Shown here one piece after another: positions 23,815 through 34,769 of a stretch of DNA of 64,000 nt (within the stretch, counting starts at the first letter, position 1; each line of letters starts with the position of its first letter). The stretch comes from Anastatus disparis (Eukaryota; Arthropoda; Insecta; Hymenoptera; Eupelmidae). The notes below the pieces were generated by a model, which was not told the DNA's origin, ran no database searches, and worked only from the letters and a program-made list of their open reading frames with translations. The position numbers and the translations under genes are program-made. The stretch covers positions 297,501 to 361,500 of the forward strand of contig JAFFSR010000299.1 of assembly GCA_017163975.1 (NCBI GenBank). The letters are read 5' to 3'.

Positions 23815-24290
23815 ACAATTGATAAATAACTTAATCATGAGAGACCTTGGTAAAATAACTACGCAATTTCTTATGCGCATCGGAGAATACCTGATCGGAA
23901 ATAAAGGATCAGGTTGTATTAACAATTGATAAATAACTTAGTCGTGAGAGACCTTGGTAAAATAACTGCGCAATTTCTTTTAGTCAGAGAAACTGCGCAT
24001 CGGGGAACCCCTAATCGAAAATAAAGGATCAAGTTGCATTGTTTTTTAAATTTAAGTTAAAATATACGAGAAATCTTTCTCCTATGTATTTTAAATGCAC
24101 ATATATAATACGCATCTCGCATCCAGAGAATTCCAATGGGAATCAGATTATAATGTTTAATCTAACCCATGGCTAGCTGATGTCAAAGTTCAAAAACGGA
24201 AGTACGAGAAGCTTCAGTTGAGACAAACTACGCATCGAGAGAAATCTGATTCAAGATAAAGTATCAGCTTGCAATGTTTTTTAAGAACTC
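23815..24290 (+). repeat. Degenerate tandem copies of a TATA-promoter-like unit
   Basis: The first two units (23,815-23,925 and 23,926-24,045) share TTGATAAATAACTTA, GAGAGACCTTGGTAAAATAA, a GCGCATCGG motif and a stem CTGATC..ATAAAGGATCAG. A third, weaker unit (~24,180-24,290) has GCATCGAGAGAAATCTGATT..ATAAAGTATCAGCTTGCAATG. The ATAAAGGATCAG segment also forms the TATA region at 20,694, so the units look like duplicated promoter pieces. Confidence 0.55.
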
Positions 24291-24489
24291 ATCAATGCAC
24301 TCTCTATTGTCTTTATACATCACGAATTATTATGAATGAAAGTTCGCGAAAAAAATTTTTAAAAAATCATAGTGAGATATTGTATTAACAGTATGAAGCT
24401 GACTTATATAAAGGGTTAGCTCATACTGCAAAGTATCATCAGTCTCATTAACATTGTCAATCAAATAAGTTCATAGATAGACTACAAAG
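24208..24489 (+). promoter_or_regulatory. Candidate promoter and noncoding first exon of a small gene
   Basis: GAAgcTTC (two-box heat-shock-like site) is at 24,208-24,215, TATATAAAG at 24,405-24,413 and an arthropod-type initiator TCAGTC at 24,439-24,444, about 35 bp after the TATA. An excellent splice donor AAAG|GTAAGT follows at 24,489/24,490. This implies a ~49-nt noncoding exon spliced to something downstream; the first ORF met is at 25,326. All elements are visible in the sequence, but transcription is inferred. Confidence 0.5.
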
Positions 24490-25325
24490 GTAAGTGAATT
24501 TAATTTTTAAATAATTTTTAAAAAATAATCTCAATTTTAATTTTTTAAATAATTTTTAAAAATAATTTTAATTTTTAAATAATTGTTAAAAATAATTTTA
24601 ATTTTTAAATAATTTTTAAAAATAATTTTAATTTTTAAATAATTTTTGAAAATAATTTCAATTTTTAAATAATTTTTAAAAATATTTTCAATTTTTTAAA
24701 TAAATTTAAAAATAATTTCAATTTTTAAATAATTTTAAAAATAAGGACGTTCAATCCTTAAAATTTCAAAATGGCGGAAATTTTTAAATTCTATTACGTA
24801 TATGGTTTGATCACCTATCAATCTCATTTCATTCGAGTCTTTAAAAATTTCATCCGTTTTTCGCTAGGACCAATAGTTTTCGAGATATTTCAAAATCAAA
24901 ATTTTCAAATTTCAAAACTCGATATCTCGAAAAATATTGCTTCTAGAAAGGTGAAATTTTCATAAATGCGTATCTTGCAAGTCCCTTTATGTATTAACGC
25001 AAAAAAATTAAATATTTAAAAAAAAAATTTCAAAATAACAGAAATTTCAAAATTTTATTACGTGTATGGATAGATCACCCATCAAACTTATTTTATTCGA
25101 GTCTTTAAAAATTTCGTCCGTTTTTCGCTAGGACCAATAGTTTTCGAGATATTTCTAAATAAAAATTTTCAAATTTCAAAATTCGATATCTCGAAAATTA
25201 TTGCTTCTAGAGGGGTGCAATTTTCATAAATGTGTATCTCATAACTTCCGCTATTTATTATATGACTTATATTTATTTAAACAATTTTTCAAATAATAAT
25301 TTTTTATTTTCATGTATTTTTACAA
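24490..25325 (+). other. Putative intron with minisatellite and internal duplication
   Basis: 24,495-24,745 is a ~29-bp minisatellite (AATTTTTAAATAATTTTTAAAAATA type, about eight units). 24,766-24,985 and 25,026-25,255 are direct copies sharing GTCCGTTTTTCGCTAGGACC and CAATAGTTTTCGAGATATTT. The best acceptor is TTGCTTCTAG ending at 25,210. Without transcripts the intron end is uncertain. Confidence 0.4.
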
Positions 25326-25517
25326 ATGTCTACAAATAATCAAGAGGAGCATCCAGAGTACGTTATGCTGTTACCGATGGTAAAGGTTCCTTGGGAGTGG
25401 ACCATCTGCAACGAAACTCTGAACCATTTACATCTAATCGTGCAGGCCATTCGGGCCTATGTTGATATGGATGTCAACGTTGAGGTGCAAATTCACGAAG
25501 TGCATGCAGTCTTGTAA
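25326..25517 (+). CDS. Small ORF, 63 residues, unknown function
   Basis: I do not recognise this protein. It begins MSTNNQEEHPEYVMLLPMVK, contains a PWEW motif followed by a hydrophobic/acidic C-terminal half (VQAIRAYVDMDVNVEVQIHE), and has no signal peptide or membrane segment. Its base composition (about 45% GC) stands out against surroundings near 15-20% GC, and codon third positions vary as in a real gene. It lies ~880 bp after a TATA/initiator promoter and a strong splice donor on the same strand. A possible poly(A) signal AATAAA lies near 25,780. It could be a whole micro-gene or the first coding exon of a longer one. Confidence 0.5.
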   Translation: MSTNNQEEHPEYVMLLPMVKVPWEWTICNETLNHLHLIVQAIRAYVDMDVNVEVQIHEVHAVL

Positions 25518-25539
25518 AAGGATGGACATATCTATTTTT

Positions 25540-25659
25540 TCAAGAAAATTTAAATTTTAACCTATCTATTTTTTCAAAAAAATTTAAATTTTAACATATC
25601 TATTTTTTCAAGAAAATTTAAATTTTAGCATATATTTAAAACTTTACATTAACTTTGTA

Positions 25660-25740
<81 letters not shown>
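25540..25740. repeat. ~36-bp tandem repeat (x3) followed by (AT)n
   Basis: Three copies of ATCTATTTTTTCAAGAAAAT-type sequence lie directly after the small ORF, then ~37 AT dinucleotides at 25,662-25,737. The first part may belong to the 3' UTR of the small ORF. Confidence 0.8.
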
Positions 25741-25742
<2 letters not shown>

Positions 25743-25744
25743 CT

Positions 25745-26875
25745 TTTGTATTCTTTTTTTATAATGAATGAATTTTTAATAAAAAAATGAAAATGAAAAA
25801 AAAAATAAATAAAAAAAATAAATACATTGTTTATTATTATTTCTAAAAACCTATACCACCATTTTTATACTAGTTTTAAAAAAATAATTTTTAATAAACG
25901 CTTTTATTAAAAAACAAAAAATAAAAAAAAAATAAAAAAAAAAATAAAAAAAAAAATTCTAATGTATAATTACATTATAAATTATGTTCCTGTCTAATAT
26001 TTTATTGAAATTTTATACAAAAGCGTGGAGAATATAATTTATTTTTAATTTTTATTTCTTTTTAAATTTAAAAAATTAATTATTTTCTATTAATTTTTTA
26101 AATATTTTTTTTATTAATTTTATTAATATATATGAGTATACAAATGTGCACGCTCATACGTACATATTTGTATACTTATATATACGTAAGCGTATACATG
26201 AGTGTGTTTTTTGCAAAACACGCTTATACTCTATTTTGGGAATTTTAGAACAATCTTTCAGAAGAGACAGAAACAATATAACAGAAGCTTGTTATTACTT
26301 TCTTCACATATTAGTGTCAAGTACTAAAATAATTATTCCTGTTTTGTAGTTTCTCAGAACTGCAACAAATCAAGATTTTGTACAACATCATCGATCAAAA
26401 CTGCCATTTTAAGGGACAGATAGAGCTACTGACTTAGGGTCGCTCGTACCGAAACTGAAAAATTTATGAATGAAACAAAAATGTAGGAGGCTCTTCTTTA
26501 AGTCAAAATGAATCTCCTAGCAAAAAATCAGACCTGGTTTCCAGAGAAAATTTCAAGAAAAAGCCTTTCAAAAATGCTCTGTTCACTGACATTTTAACAT
26601 TGTTTTTATGACAGATATCCGATTTTCCTACAGTTATAATCGAATATTTATATCAAAAGATTTACTACCGCTGTGAAAAACTAAATATAAATACTCCATT
26701 TAACAAGCTTTTTAATGATATATTGAATGTTATGTGTACCCAGGCATTTTTCAAAGATATTGCGTAAAGAATCTGAAAATTTATTGATTTTCGCATGAGA
26801 AATTTTTTTGAACAGGAAGTCTGTTTTTCAAGGTTAGTTTGCGCGAAATTCAAAATATTCGAATGAGGATTTCTT
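25745..26875. other. AT-rich interval, no recognised gene
   Basis: A-rich low complexity until ~25,965, then ordinary AT-rich DNA. A segment at 26,345-26,600 has slightly higher GC and short open stretches, but no frame extends and no family is recognised. Confidence 0.4.
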
Positions 26876-26877
26876 AA

Positions 26878-26998
26878 TTAAAATTTTTAAAATATTTATA
26901 TAATATAAATTTTTAAAATATTTATATAAGATAAATTTTTAAAATATTTATATAATATAAATTTTTAAAATATTTATATAAAAATAATTTTTTAAATA
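26878..26998. repeat. 27-bp minisatellite
   Basis: Four to five copies of TTTTTAAAATATTTATATAA plus ~7 nt. Confidence 0.8.
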
Positions 26999-27037
26999 AT
27001 TATATAAAAAATATAAATAAAATAATAAAGATTATTT

Positions 27038-27092
27038 GTAAAGCATGTTATTTATTAATTATAACGGCATTATAATTAATAAATAACATGCT
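27038..27092. repeat. Perfect short hairpin, ~22-bp stem
   Basis: GCATGTTATTTATTAATTAT and its complement flank a five-base centre CGGCA. Function unknown; it may be a tiny MITE remnant. Confidence 0.75.
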
Positions 27093-27277
27093 CTTCAATA
27101 TATTAATTAAATATTCTTTTAGCCAGGTGGAGGATAGCAATATAATGTAACAAAAAAAATCATTATTTTAAATTTTTTAACGACGAATCAATTTCTCATT
27201 GATGGGAGGCATGTTTGCTTTCAATAGGTTAGATGTATCTCCTAACCCGTCAAAATAAAAATACCGTCTGCTAACAT

Positions 27278-27278
27278 G

Positions 27279-27354
<76 letters not shown>
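27278..27354. repeat. (AT)n microsatellite
   Basis: About 38 AT dinucleotides. Confidence 0.95.
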
Positions 27355-27359
<5 letters not shown>

Positions 27360-27429
27360 CACGACGTTTCCTGTAGTCACAACAACAAGAGTCAATAGAA
27401 TTTTGCTTATACTCATTTGACTACAGTTG

Positions 27430-28860
27430 TGCGATACAAGCTACCTTAACTTATACATCTGGACTTCTTAAAATTGCTGCTATTGAACTACGCGTTGGTA
27501 GTGGCAACCTTCAAAATTCTCTGATTCAGCGGCTTGTTGGTGAAAATAAACGAATTAATTTTTTTTTCAATAAATTACACTTCATATAAAAATGTTCATA
27601 TTTTTTGACAATAAATATTATTAATGTTAATAAAGTCTAAGCAATAAAGTCTTAATAATATAAATCAATTAGATAATTCATTATGCAGAATACTACTAAT
27701 ACAAGAACTCTTGAATTATATACCATTCAAGTGATAAATAGTTTTGAAGATAAATTGATGGATATTATTTTAGTCTTAGTTGTTGAGGTGGACAGGATGT
27801 TTATAAAATGCTTGGTCTTGCCTAAACAAAATTCTTGAATTTGATTGTGACAATTTATTAGTTATTTATTTATCTAATTAAAAATATTTAAAATATATGA
27901 TTGACAATTTAATCAAATAATTTACTTTATGGTATGCTTCAACCTAATTCTCAAACTATAAGACCTTTATATTTATATGAGGCAAAAATGGCAATGTTTA
28001 TTCAATTGGCTTTAACTAGACTCAGAGCAGAAAGTCTATAAGAAAATGAGATTTTATCTTCGAGCATATACTACTGGAGGAAGCCTCTGAATGGCAGCAA
28101 GCGTTACAAGGCAAAGAGAGAGAAAGCCTCTATTTTGGTACGTGCTGTCTCTCTCTAGCCTGATTTGATTAACTGCTTCTGTTCCCCACTAAGAAAGTGA
28201 GAGAGAGATAGCACGTACCAAAGTAGAGGCTTTTTCTCTCTTCGCCTTGTAACGCAGTTAATAGCTGGGAGGCTTCCTCCAGTAGTATATGCTCGAAGGA
28301 TTTTATCTTGTCTTTTAAGCATGTCTGTAGTTGATCAAAATTCTGATGTTCATGATAGTTTTGATGGCAATGACCCATATTTTCTTCCACCTTTAGGTCA
28401 TAGATATATTCACAGATATTTTTATCAATGTTTTATTTATGCGATGCATCGCTTACTACACTTGGTACAGAGAACCAATCATGTGTAATACAAATTCTTG
28501 GATTTTCATGGATTCATCGAGATGCAGTAGAAATGGCTTTAAGAAATGTTTCACTAAGTTCTAATTTATGGATAAAGTTGCATGTATAACTGGAGTTATT
28601 GCTTGTCTTGTAGATATTGGTAAATTTTGTCTTATGACATTTTCTTTATTTTAGAAAAATTTTCATGTGAAAAATTTTTGTTCTTTTTTTTCAGGTATGT
28701 ATAAACTAGTAGATGGAAAAGTTAAAAATTTAGAAGAATGAATTTCAGGATATAATAATGAAATGAGAGAACTCCAAGCTCATTTTTATAAACTATAAAA
28801 GCCTATGTTAGCTAGATCTAAATTCTGTTGGTATTATCCTAATAATCAACTTAAGAATTG
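27430..28860 (+). pseudogene. Nup205: Decayed fragment of nucleoporin Nup205 with a retained intron
   Basis: Nup205 is a large scaffold protein of the inner ring of the nuclear pore. Here broken frames encode phrases that match, from memory, the C-terminal third of animal Nup205: LLKIAAIELRV, RPLYLYEAKMAMF, FDGNDPYFLPPLGHRY (human has DPPMFIPTPVDRY), LTTLGTENQSCVIQILGF and LTGVIACL, then GMYKLVDGKVKNLEE after an intron. The intron keeps GT..TTTTTTTTCAG (~28,619-28,694), so this is a duplicated genomic fragment, not a processed copy. Several stops and frame changes occur, and a hAT MITE sits inside a codon run at 28,058. The functional gene must lie elsewhere. Confidence 0.7.
28050..28306. mobile_element. 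hAT-type MITE with 8-bp duplication GATTTTAT
   Basis: Terminal inverted repeats begin CTTCGAGCATATACTACTGG and the arms are ~85 bp. GATTTTAT occurs exactly at 28,050-28,057 and 28,299-28,306. An 8-bp duplication is typical of hAT (or P-type) transposition. It interrupts the Nup205 pseudogene; removing it and one duplication restores the local codon order, so it arrived after or during decay. Confidence 0.85.
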
Positions 28861-28892
28861 AGACACTCTGGCACTCTGGAAGAAGACTTGAC

Positions 28893-29088
28893 GTACTACT
28901 TCTTGATGTAAACTTCTGCGCAATGAAGTTTCGCTAATATCTCATATTTTAGATCATCTTTAACGTAAAGGGCAATCCCTCCTCCATGAAGGTTTCTATA
29001 CTGTCTAAAAACTTTATACCCTTTAATCTGAATGACATCGTCCGAGACAGTCGGACCCAGCCAGGTCTCTTATTCAATGTGAACTCTT
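28893..29088 (-). pseudogene. LINE endonuclease fragment (Jockey/CR1-like)
   Basis: The minus strand encodes ETWLGPTVSDDVIQIKGYKV followed by FRQYRNLHGGGIALYVKDD, the E-T-W-L and GGG-ALYV motifs of APE-type LINE endonucleases. This differs from the R1-clade elements. Only ~60 codons survive. Confidence 0.65.
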
Positions 29089-29279
29089 AAAGAAGTCACA
29101 TTCAAAAAGCCCGCTCGCAGTGCACCACTTTTCCCTTTTCGACTCCCCGAGGAGATCTGGCTTAGTCATTTGGGAGAGAGATCATTATTATTTAACCTAC
29201 TTTCAATAACAGGACATTCATCATTGGAGACTTAATAATATTGTCAATGTTACTGACTAAATAATATAAAGAGAAAGAA

Positions 29280-29580
29280 AAAAAGAGTGTGTAGTTTGTA
29301 TACAAGCGTCTCGACGTAAGAGATTTCTGTGATTCTTACGTTTGGTGGCGTTACGCCGATCGAACAGGATCGCGCGTAGACGTATATATTCTCGAATGTT
29401 TTGTGAATGAATATGAATCGAGAACGTGGCGTGAAGAGTGAAGTTTTCCGCGAACGGATAGCCTTAGAGACGTTCTTGTTTATGAAATTGCAGTTTCTTC
29501 TTATTCGATCTCGTTGTCATGACAATAAAAAAAACATATAAATCGAACAAAAATTCTAGCTGGTCGGTCATTAATGTAGC
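29280..29580 (+). other. Possible LTR end and primer-binding site remnant
   Basis: The sequence TTCTTACGTTTGGTGGCG resembles the junction of a Gypsy-type LTR with its primer-binding/leader region. It follows a TATAAAG-containing stretch at ~29,265. No coding region follows, so the call is weak. GC is moderately raised up to 29,520. Confidence 0.25.
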
Positions 29581-29589
29581 AACGCTCTT

Positions 29590-30040
29590 ACTGTAATTAT
29601 CATTATACTATTAATTTTAAGTTAAAACAATTTCAATTTGTTACTAAAATAAATTTATATTTTTCATTCGAATGGACTATTTATTTTTTTCTTCTCATTA
29701 ACAATAAATTATAAATTAATAATTTATTAATATAATCTTGGTGCGTTTCCTTCAGTCAATCTTATTTAAGTATCCACTAATTACACAAGATTTGTCAGCA
29801 ATAAAATTTTTATCTAAAATAACATTATTTGAAGTACTTAAAATTTTATCTGTATCATCTCTCGTAGAAAATGTGTATGCTCTCTCTCCTCTTTCTATTG
29901 CTGAATTTACTTAAATCACGCACCTATAATAAGCGATCATATGAATTTCTATGAGCATTGACATATCTAACGACATTCTTTTGTTTTCACTAACCTACGA
30001 ATCGATGTCACTCGCGTCATATACGGCCATGCTGTGTGAT
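29590..30040. other. AT-rich interval, nothing assigned
   Basis: No ORF or repeat family recognised. Confidence 0.4.
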
Positions 30041-30049
30041 ATCTCGATC

Positions 30050-30110
30050 TGTCAATACTCCCTTAGGGAGTATAGAGCTGTCAATACTCCCTTAGGGAGT
30101 AGAGAGAATA
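30050..30110. repeat. Tandem pair of the palindrome ACTCCCTTAGGGAGT
   Basis: CTGTCAATACTCCCTTAGGG followed by AGTA occurs twice, ~29 bp apart. Each copy contains a perfect 14-bp palindrome. Flanks contain GATATCTCGA and TCGAGATATT, so the pair lies inside a wider imperfect inverted repeat. Confidence 0.7.
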
Positions 30111-30114
30111 TCGT

Positions 30115-30584
30115 CGAGATATTAGCATGAACGTATGCAATGCCTATACAAATTTAGCGTGGTCTATAGGTATTCCACCGAATACGGCCTACGACGACAT
30201 AAAATAGTATACGTTACTTGTGACTTAAATTTACCTATTATTACACGGCGTTTAACGTCATCACTACGCTCGGATGCTAACTCTGCCGTGTGATAATATG
30301 TGATTTAATTCGCCTGTATCGTAATATACTATTTGAAACTTTGACATTATTTTTTATGATGGCATTAGATTTGTGTAAGAGTTATAAACTTTGAAATTCT
30401 ATAACTATTTAATAATTCATTATATTCAAATAAAATGAAGTTTAAAATGATTTTTTAAGATTATCTAATAAGTTACTAAGCTAAAAATTGAATAGTTACT
30501 TCCTACCAAAAAATATAAACGATTTTCTAAAAAACTAACTGTATAGCCCATACAACCCTAAGTAGAAGTCACATATCTTCATCT
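30115..30584. other. AT-rich interval, no gene seen
   Basis: No supported ORF. A patch with moderate GC at 30,120-30,310 has no recognised content. Confidence 0.4.
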
Positions 30585-30930
30585 ATTTCTTATTAGAAAA
30601 TTAATTTTTTTTTAAATTAATAGTTTTAGTAGAATAAAAAAAAAGGTTACATCTCGTATTACAAAAGCAATATTTCCTTTGATGAGAAAAAATTGATCTT
30701 TTCACTTTGTTTCCAAGAAAACCTTAAAAAACTACATTGCTTACCAAAACCTGTATGTTTTGAGTTTTTAGAGATTTTCTTGAAACAAAGTGATACAATT
30801 ATTTCTCATCAAATTTAAAATTTTGCTATTTTTTATATGAAATGTGATTTTCTCTTTACTTTTTGCTAAAATTATTAATTTTTGTGGAAAAATTAATTAT
30901 TCGATTAGAAAAGAACAGATATTTGATCTG
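30585..30930. repeat. ~350-bp imperfect palindrome (MITE-like)
   Basis: CTTTGTTTCCAAGAAAA near 30,705 is mirrored by TTTTCTTGAAACAAAG near 30,778, with arms extending to TTAGAAAATTAA and TTAATTATTCGATTAG. Termini are not precise. Confidence 0.5.
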
Positions 30931-30939
30931 CTCTTAATT

Positions 30940-31880
30940 ATTTTTATTTTCCAACCATGAAATTTATCGTGAAATTTCACATATACGTATATATATATAT
31001 ATGACTGATTTCATTCAGATTCATGCAAGCCGTCAATGATCGATAAAAATATTTTCTAATATGTATATAAAGATGAAATTCACCTTGTAGAACGCTCGAA
31101 AATATATTTTTTCCTCGCTACAGCGTATTTAGTGTTGGGTATAAAAAGGAAATAAAAAAACTTAATTTTCATATCGCTGTAGCTCCATCAGATTTTTACC
31201 TTTTTTGGCGTTCTTTAAATGAGAATGTGCGGAATTTAGTCAAATTGCTGTTCGGATTTTTGCGATTCAAGTTGATTCATCCAAGTTTTTCATGAAAAAC
31301 CGAATAAAACAATTTTTTTCAAACGCAATTTTCTCAAAAAGTATGCATTCTTTTTTTTGAAATTTTCATATTTTTTTATACATGAAATGTACTAGCTCTA
31401 AGGATTTTGCCTTATTTTTTAAAAACAGATTTTAAAACGTTTTTTTTAAATATTTTCTATTTTAAAGCATTGATACCATGGCATATCATGACATTTTTCT
31501 AACTATTACGTCTTCTTACAATTCGTTTATGCTTTTATTTATTAATGTATTAAAAATATTAACATAAATCTTTAAAATGAACCCCTCATCAAATTTTTTT
31601 ATCAATTAAAACCGAAGTTATGATGATTATAAGTTAATATAAATGTTAAAATCAAATAGAAACTGATACTTTTAGATTAAAAAATACATGAGTCATTCTT
31701 TTTTTTTTATTTTGTTAAAATAAAAATTTGATTTTGATTATTTTGCAAAATTTTGAATTTTTAAAAAGGTAAATTTTTTAATAGAGACATTTTTAATGAA
31801 CAACAAATTTACAAAAAAATTAACGAATGAAAACTAATGAAATTACATTTGCACAAAAAATAGTCGAATTTTAAATGAAA
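30940..31880. other. AT-rich interval, nothing assigned
   Basis: Contains a short (AT)n at ~30,988 and T/A-rich DNA. The TCGCTGTAGCTCCATCAG segment near 31,175 looks like repeat sequence, but no family is recognised. Confidence 0.35.
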
Positions 31881-31884
31881 CGTT

Positions 31885-32640
31885 TTAACTTACTTTTTGC
31901 CAATTGTGTTTTGAAGTTCTAGCTGTGAATTTTCGGTTTTGTTCTCTCTTACAACATTGAATTTTTTAAATACCTTTCAATCTATTTTGCATTTTCTAGC
32001 CACCCCATTTTTTTTGATTGTCGAAAAACTTCTAGCTCATCCTTGCAGATAACAAAAATTTTGATCAACGGAGTATACATTGACACAAGAGTGGCGAAAT
32101 CTCCAGCATTTTTAATGAAATAAGCACTATTTTTTGACAGATCATGTGTAGTAGTATAATGTTTGACTAAGCCCTCAATGCCGCCATATGCGCCTTTACG
32201 ATGACCTGTTGCAGAAAAAAGCTATTTTCTGCTTATTTTTGAGTTTCGAAGTTCATAAAATTGATATCTGTTTTTGAAATGACTAACAGCTCCATCAGAA
32301 ATGGTTATGATTTCATCAAGCTCTTGTGAAATGTGTTTCTCTTTTAAGTTGTTGATAATTAAATTCATAGTTATTAGGACATAAGACGAATCATGTTTAA
32401 TATAGTCAGAGACGATGATATAACTAACTATCTTATCATTACCAAAATAGGATACTGATGTAAATATTGATAATTAGCTTTCACTTCAATGGTAGCTTCG
32501 AATTTCATTTTGAAGTAGAACTGTCCAATTTTCTGCAAAATCGATATGAATAACTAATTGGGATTGACTTTTTTTGCTAAAACTTAAACCTCTTGAATTG
32601 CACCACATTGAATTTCTTTAACCATTTTATGAGTACTTAC
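31885..32640 (-). pseudogene. Transposase-like pseudogene, superfamily not assigned
   Basis: Translated on the minus strand in pieces it gives FAENWTVLLQNEIRSYHW, ISDGAVSHFKNRYQFYEL, SATGHRKGAYGGIEGLVKH and YTPLIKIFVICKDELEVF. An Asp before GA-S-FKNR and a later GHRKGAYGGIEG are reminiscent of a DDE/RNase-H-fold domain found in uncharacterised insect and cnidarian proteins. At least two stops or frame changes occur. A GTAAGT near 31,890 may be an old splice donor. The family name is uncertain. Confidence 0.4.
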
Positions 32641-32797
32641 AGTGAGAGCGTGTTCTCTTCCCTATTGAAAATATCCAAACGGATATCTTTGTGGATGGAC
32701 ATGGATGAACATGGATTCCATGTGGTTTCAAATGGGGATCCGCGTGGATGATACACATAGATATCCATGTAAATCATCTTCGTGGATTTTCCAGATG

Positions 32798-33165
32798 AAA
32801 TAACGTAGATTTTGAAGCAGGTAAATTTTTAGTTAATTCATCTATTGACTTTCTTATGGAAAGCAAATACGCGCGAAAAGAATAAAAGAGTCTAGAGCTC
32901 AGAAACTGGCAGTTTTATTTGGTCTTAAACGACAATCATTCAGCCTGCCTTTTTACGTTTTTATAAGTCGCAATGGAAAAGATGAAAAAATTTTGTTTTG
33001 AAACAATATTTAGTCACTTATAAATACCCATAAATTTACGTTGGAATTCCATTATGAATTCCCAATTGGAATTCCAATTAGAAATCCAATTGGATTTTTT
33101 TTAACAAAGTATCTTTCATTATTAACAACGAATTTAGATGAAATAACGTAGATTTTGAAGTAGAT
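32798..33165. repeat. Direct repeat around a cluster of short palindromes
   Basis: GATGAAATAACGTAGATTTT with GAAG following occurs at ~32,798 and ~33,134. Nearby lie palindromic patches with repeated CATGGAT (32,690-32,770) and TTGGAATTCC (33,040-33,090). Confidence 0.5.
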
Positions 33166-33269
33166 GAATTTTTTGTTTATAATGAAAGATATTTTTAATC
33201 AAAGTAAATGAGTGCTAGTCCTTTATTATTGAGAGTATCTTATCGTTTTTTAACGGCTGTGAGCACTCT

Positions 33270-34700
33270 TGAGACATATGCGGAAAATTGATCATTTTAT
33301 ATTTTTTCTTGCGATAAAATGCTACCAATAGCGTATCCTGATGCATCTGTAGTTGAATTAAACAATAATTCGAAATTCGGAAAAATTAATATAGGCGCTT
33401 TACACAATTGTTCGCGTATAATATTAAAAGGTTCTTGCGCCTTTTCCATCTATTAAAACTCTACATCTTTCTTTAATAAGTCCATTAGTTGTTTAGCGAT
33501 TTTTGAAAATTGATGAATAAAACATCAATAATATCCTGCTAAGCCTAAGAACAATTAAATATTCTTTTTATTCCTAGGTCTAGAAAATTCTCTTATCGCT
33601 TCTAGTTTTTTTGGATCTGGTTTAACACCATTTGTATGAATTATGTGTCCTAGATATTTTACTTCATTTTTAAAAAATTTGCATTTCTCCGGTTGTAATT
33701 TTAATACCGCTTTTCGAAGCTTTTTAAATAAATGTTCTAATCTTTCTAAATGTTCTTAAAAAGTGCAAGAATATAGTATCATATTGTTAATAAAGCTAAA
33801 AACTTCTTTATTTATGATTCCCGCTAATGTTATTGAAATTGCTCGGCGAAACGTAAAATGCATTGTTTTAAGACCGATGTGTAAACTGATATAGACCTGT
33901 ATTGGTAATGAATGCTGATTCATGTCTATCTGTTACTAAAATCTTAATCTGATGATACGATGCTGCTAAATCGAATACTGAAAAATACTTTGACCCGCCT
34001 AATTGATCCAGTATTTCGTTTATATATGGTAAGGGAAATTGATCATTCAAAGTTTTGACATTTAATGTTCTATAATATATAACGAGCTGATTTTTTATTT
34101 TCTCGTGTATATCTTACTTTTTTTGGTACTAAAAAGCATGGGCTTGCATATGATGATGTTGAGGGTACTATTATCTCCTTTTTATATAGTTTTTGTACCT
34201 ATGTTTCTATTTCTTCCTTTTGTACACTGAAAAAACTGTAGGCGCCCTCCCTTACCACAGCGAGGAGATGCTATACTAAACGTGAATACATCGGTGCTAT
34301 ATTAAATTAAAGCTATCCTCGCTGCGCTTTTGGGCTCGCTGCTTTTCCAAAATTAGAGACGAGTAGAGACGAGAGAATTTTGAGAAGGCAGCACGCCTAA
34401 AAACGTAGCGAGGATCTCTCTCACGCGCACGAGGATCGCTTTTATGCGCAGAACGCTGCATATTCATATTTAGTATAGTTTCTCACCCGCAATTTTTTCA
34501 GTGTACCAGCGGTAAACGATAGGGTTTTGAAATCACAGATATATCGTCTATGGTACGAATAGTTAATTATAATATATTGTATTCCTTTATATGTAATATT
34601 GAATATTTACCCTTGTGCGATATTTGGTATTTTCCTTCATAATCGATTTAATTACTTTAAGGATTGAGAGAGTCTGATTTATAGTTTCGACGCATGAATT
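33270..34700 (-). pseudogene. Ty3/Gypsy element B: RT fragment, interrupted
   Basis: The minus strand encodes FPLPYINEILDQLGGSKYFS and FDLAASYHQI (RT domain, 34,050-33,868), with a preceding YASPCFLVPKK region upstream of a MITE at 34,223-34,505 and RNase H-like debris down to ~33,270. Many frameshifts and stops. The RT differs from that of element A and lies on the wrong side of A's integrase, so it is a separate insertion. Confidence 0.7.
34223..34505. mobile_element. TA-flanked MITE in Gypsy element B
   Basis: Inverted ends CACTGAAAAAACTG and CAATTTTTTCAGTG are flanked by TA at 34,223 and 34,504. Inner arms include TATACTAAACGTGAATA against TATTCATATTTAGTATA. It has a rather GC-rich centre. 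TA duplication suggests Tc1/mariner-type mobilisation. It splits the RT of element B. Confidence 0.75.
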
Positions 34701-34769
34701 ACTTTCAAAGTTTTTAATTTCGAAATAATTTTTTAATTGATTTAATATCTGTTTCGCTTGCTTTGTTAA

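Noticed and set aside
24771..24965. 64-codon ORF MAEIFKFYYVYG...
   Set aside because: It lies in a directly duplicated AT-rich repeat inside the putative intron, and the second copy is not open.
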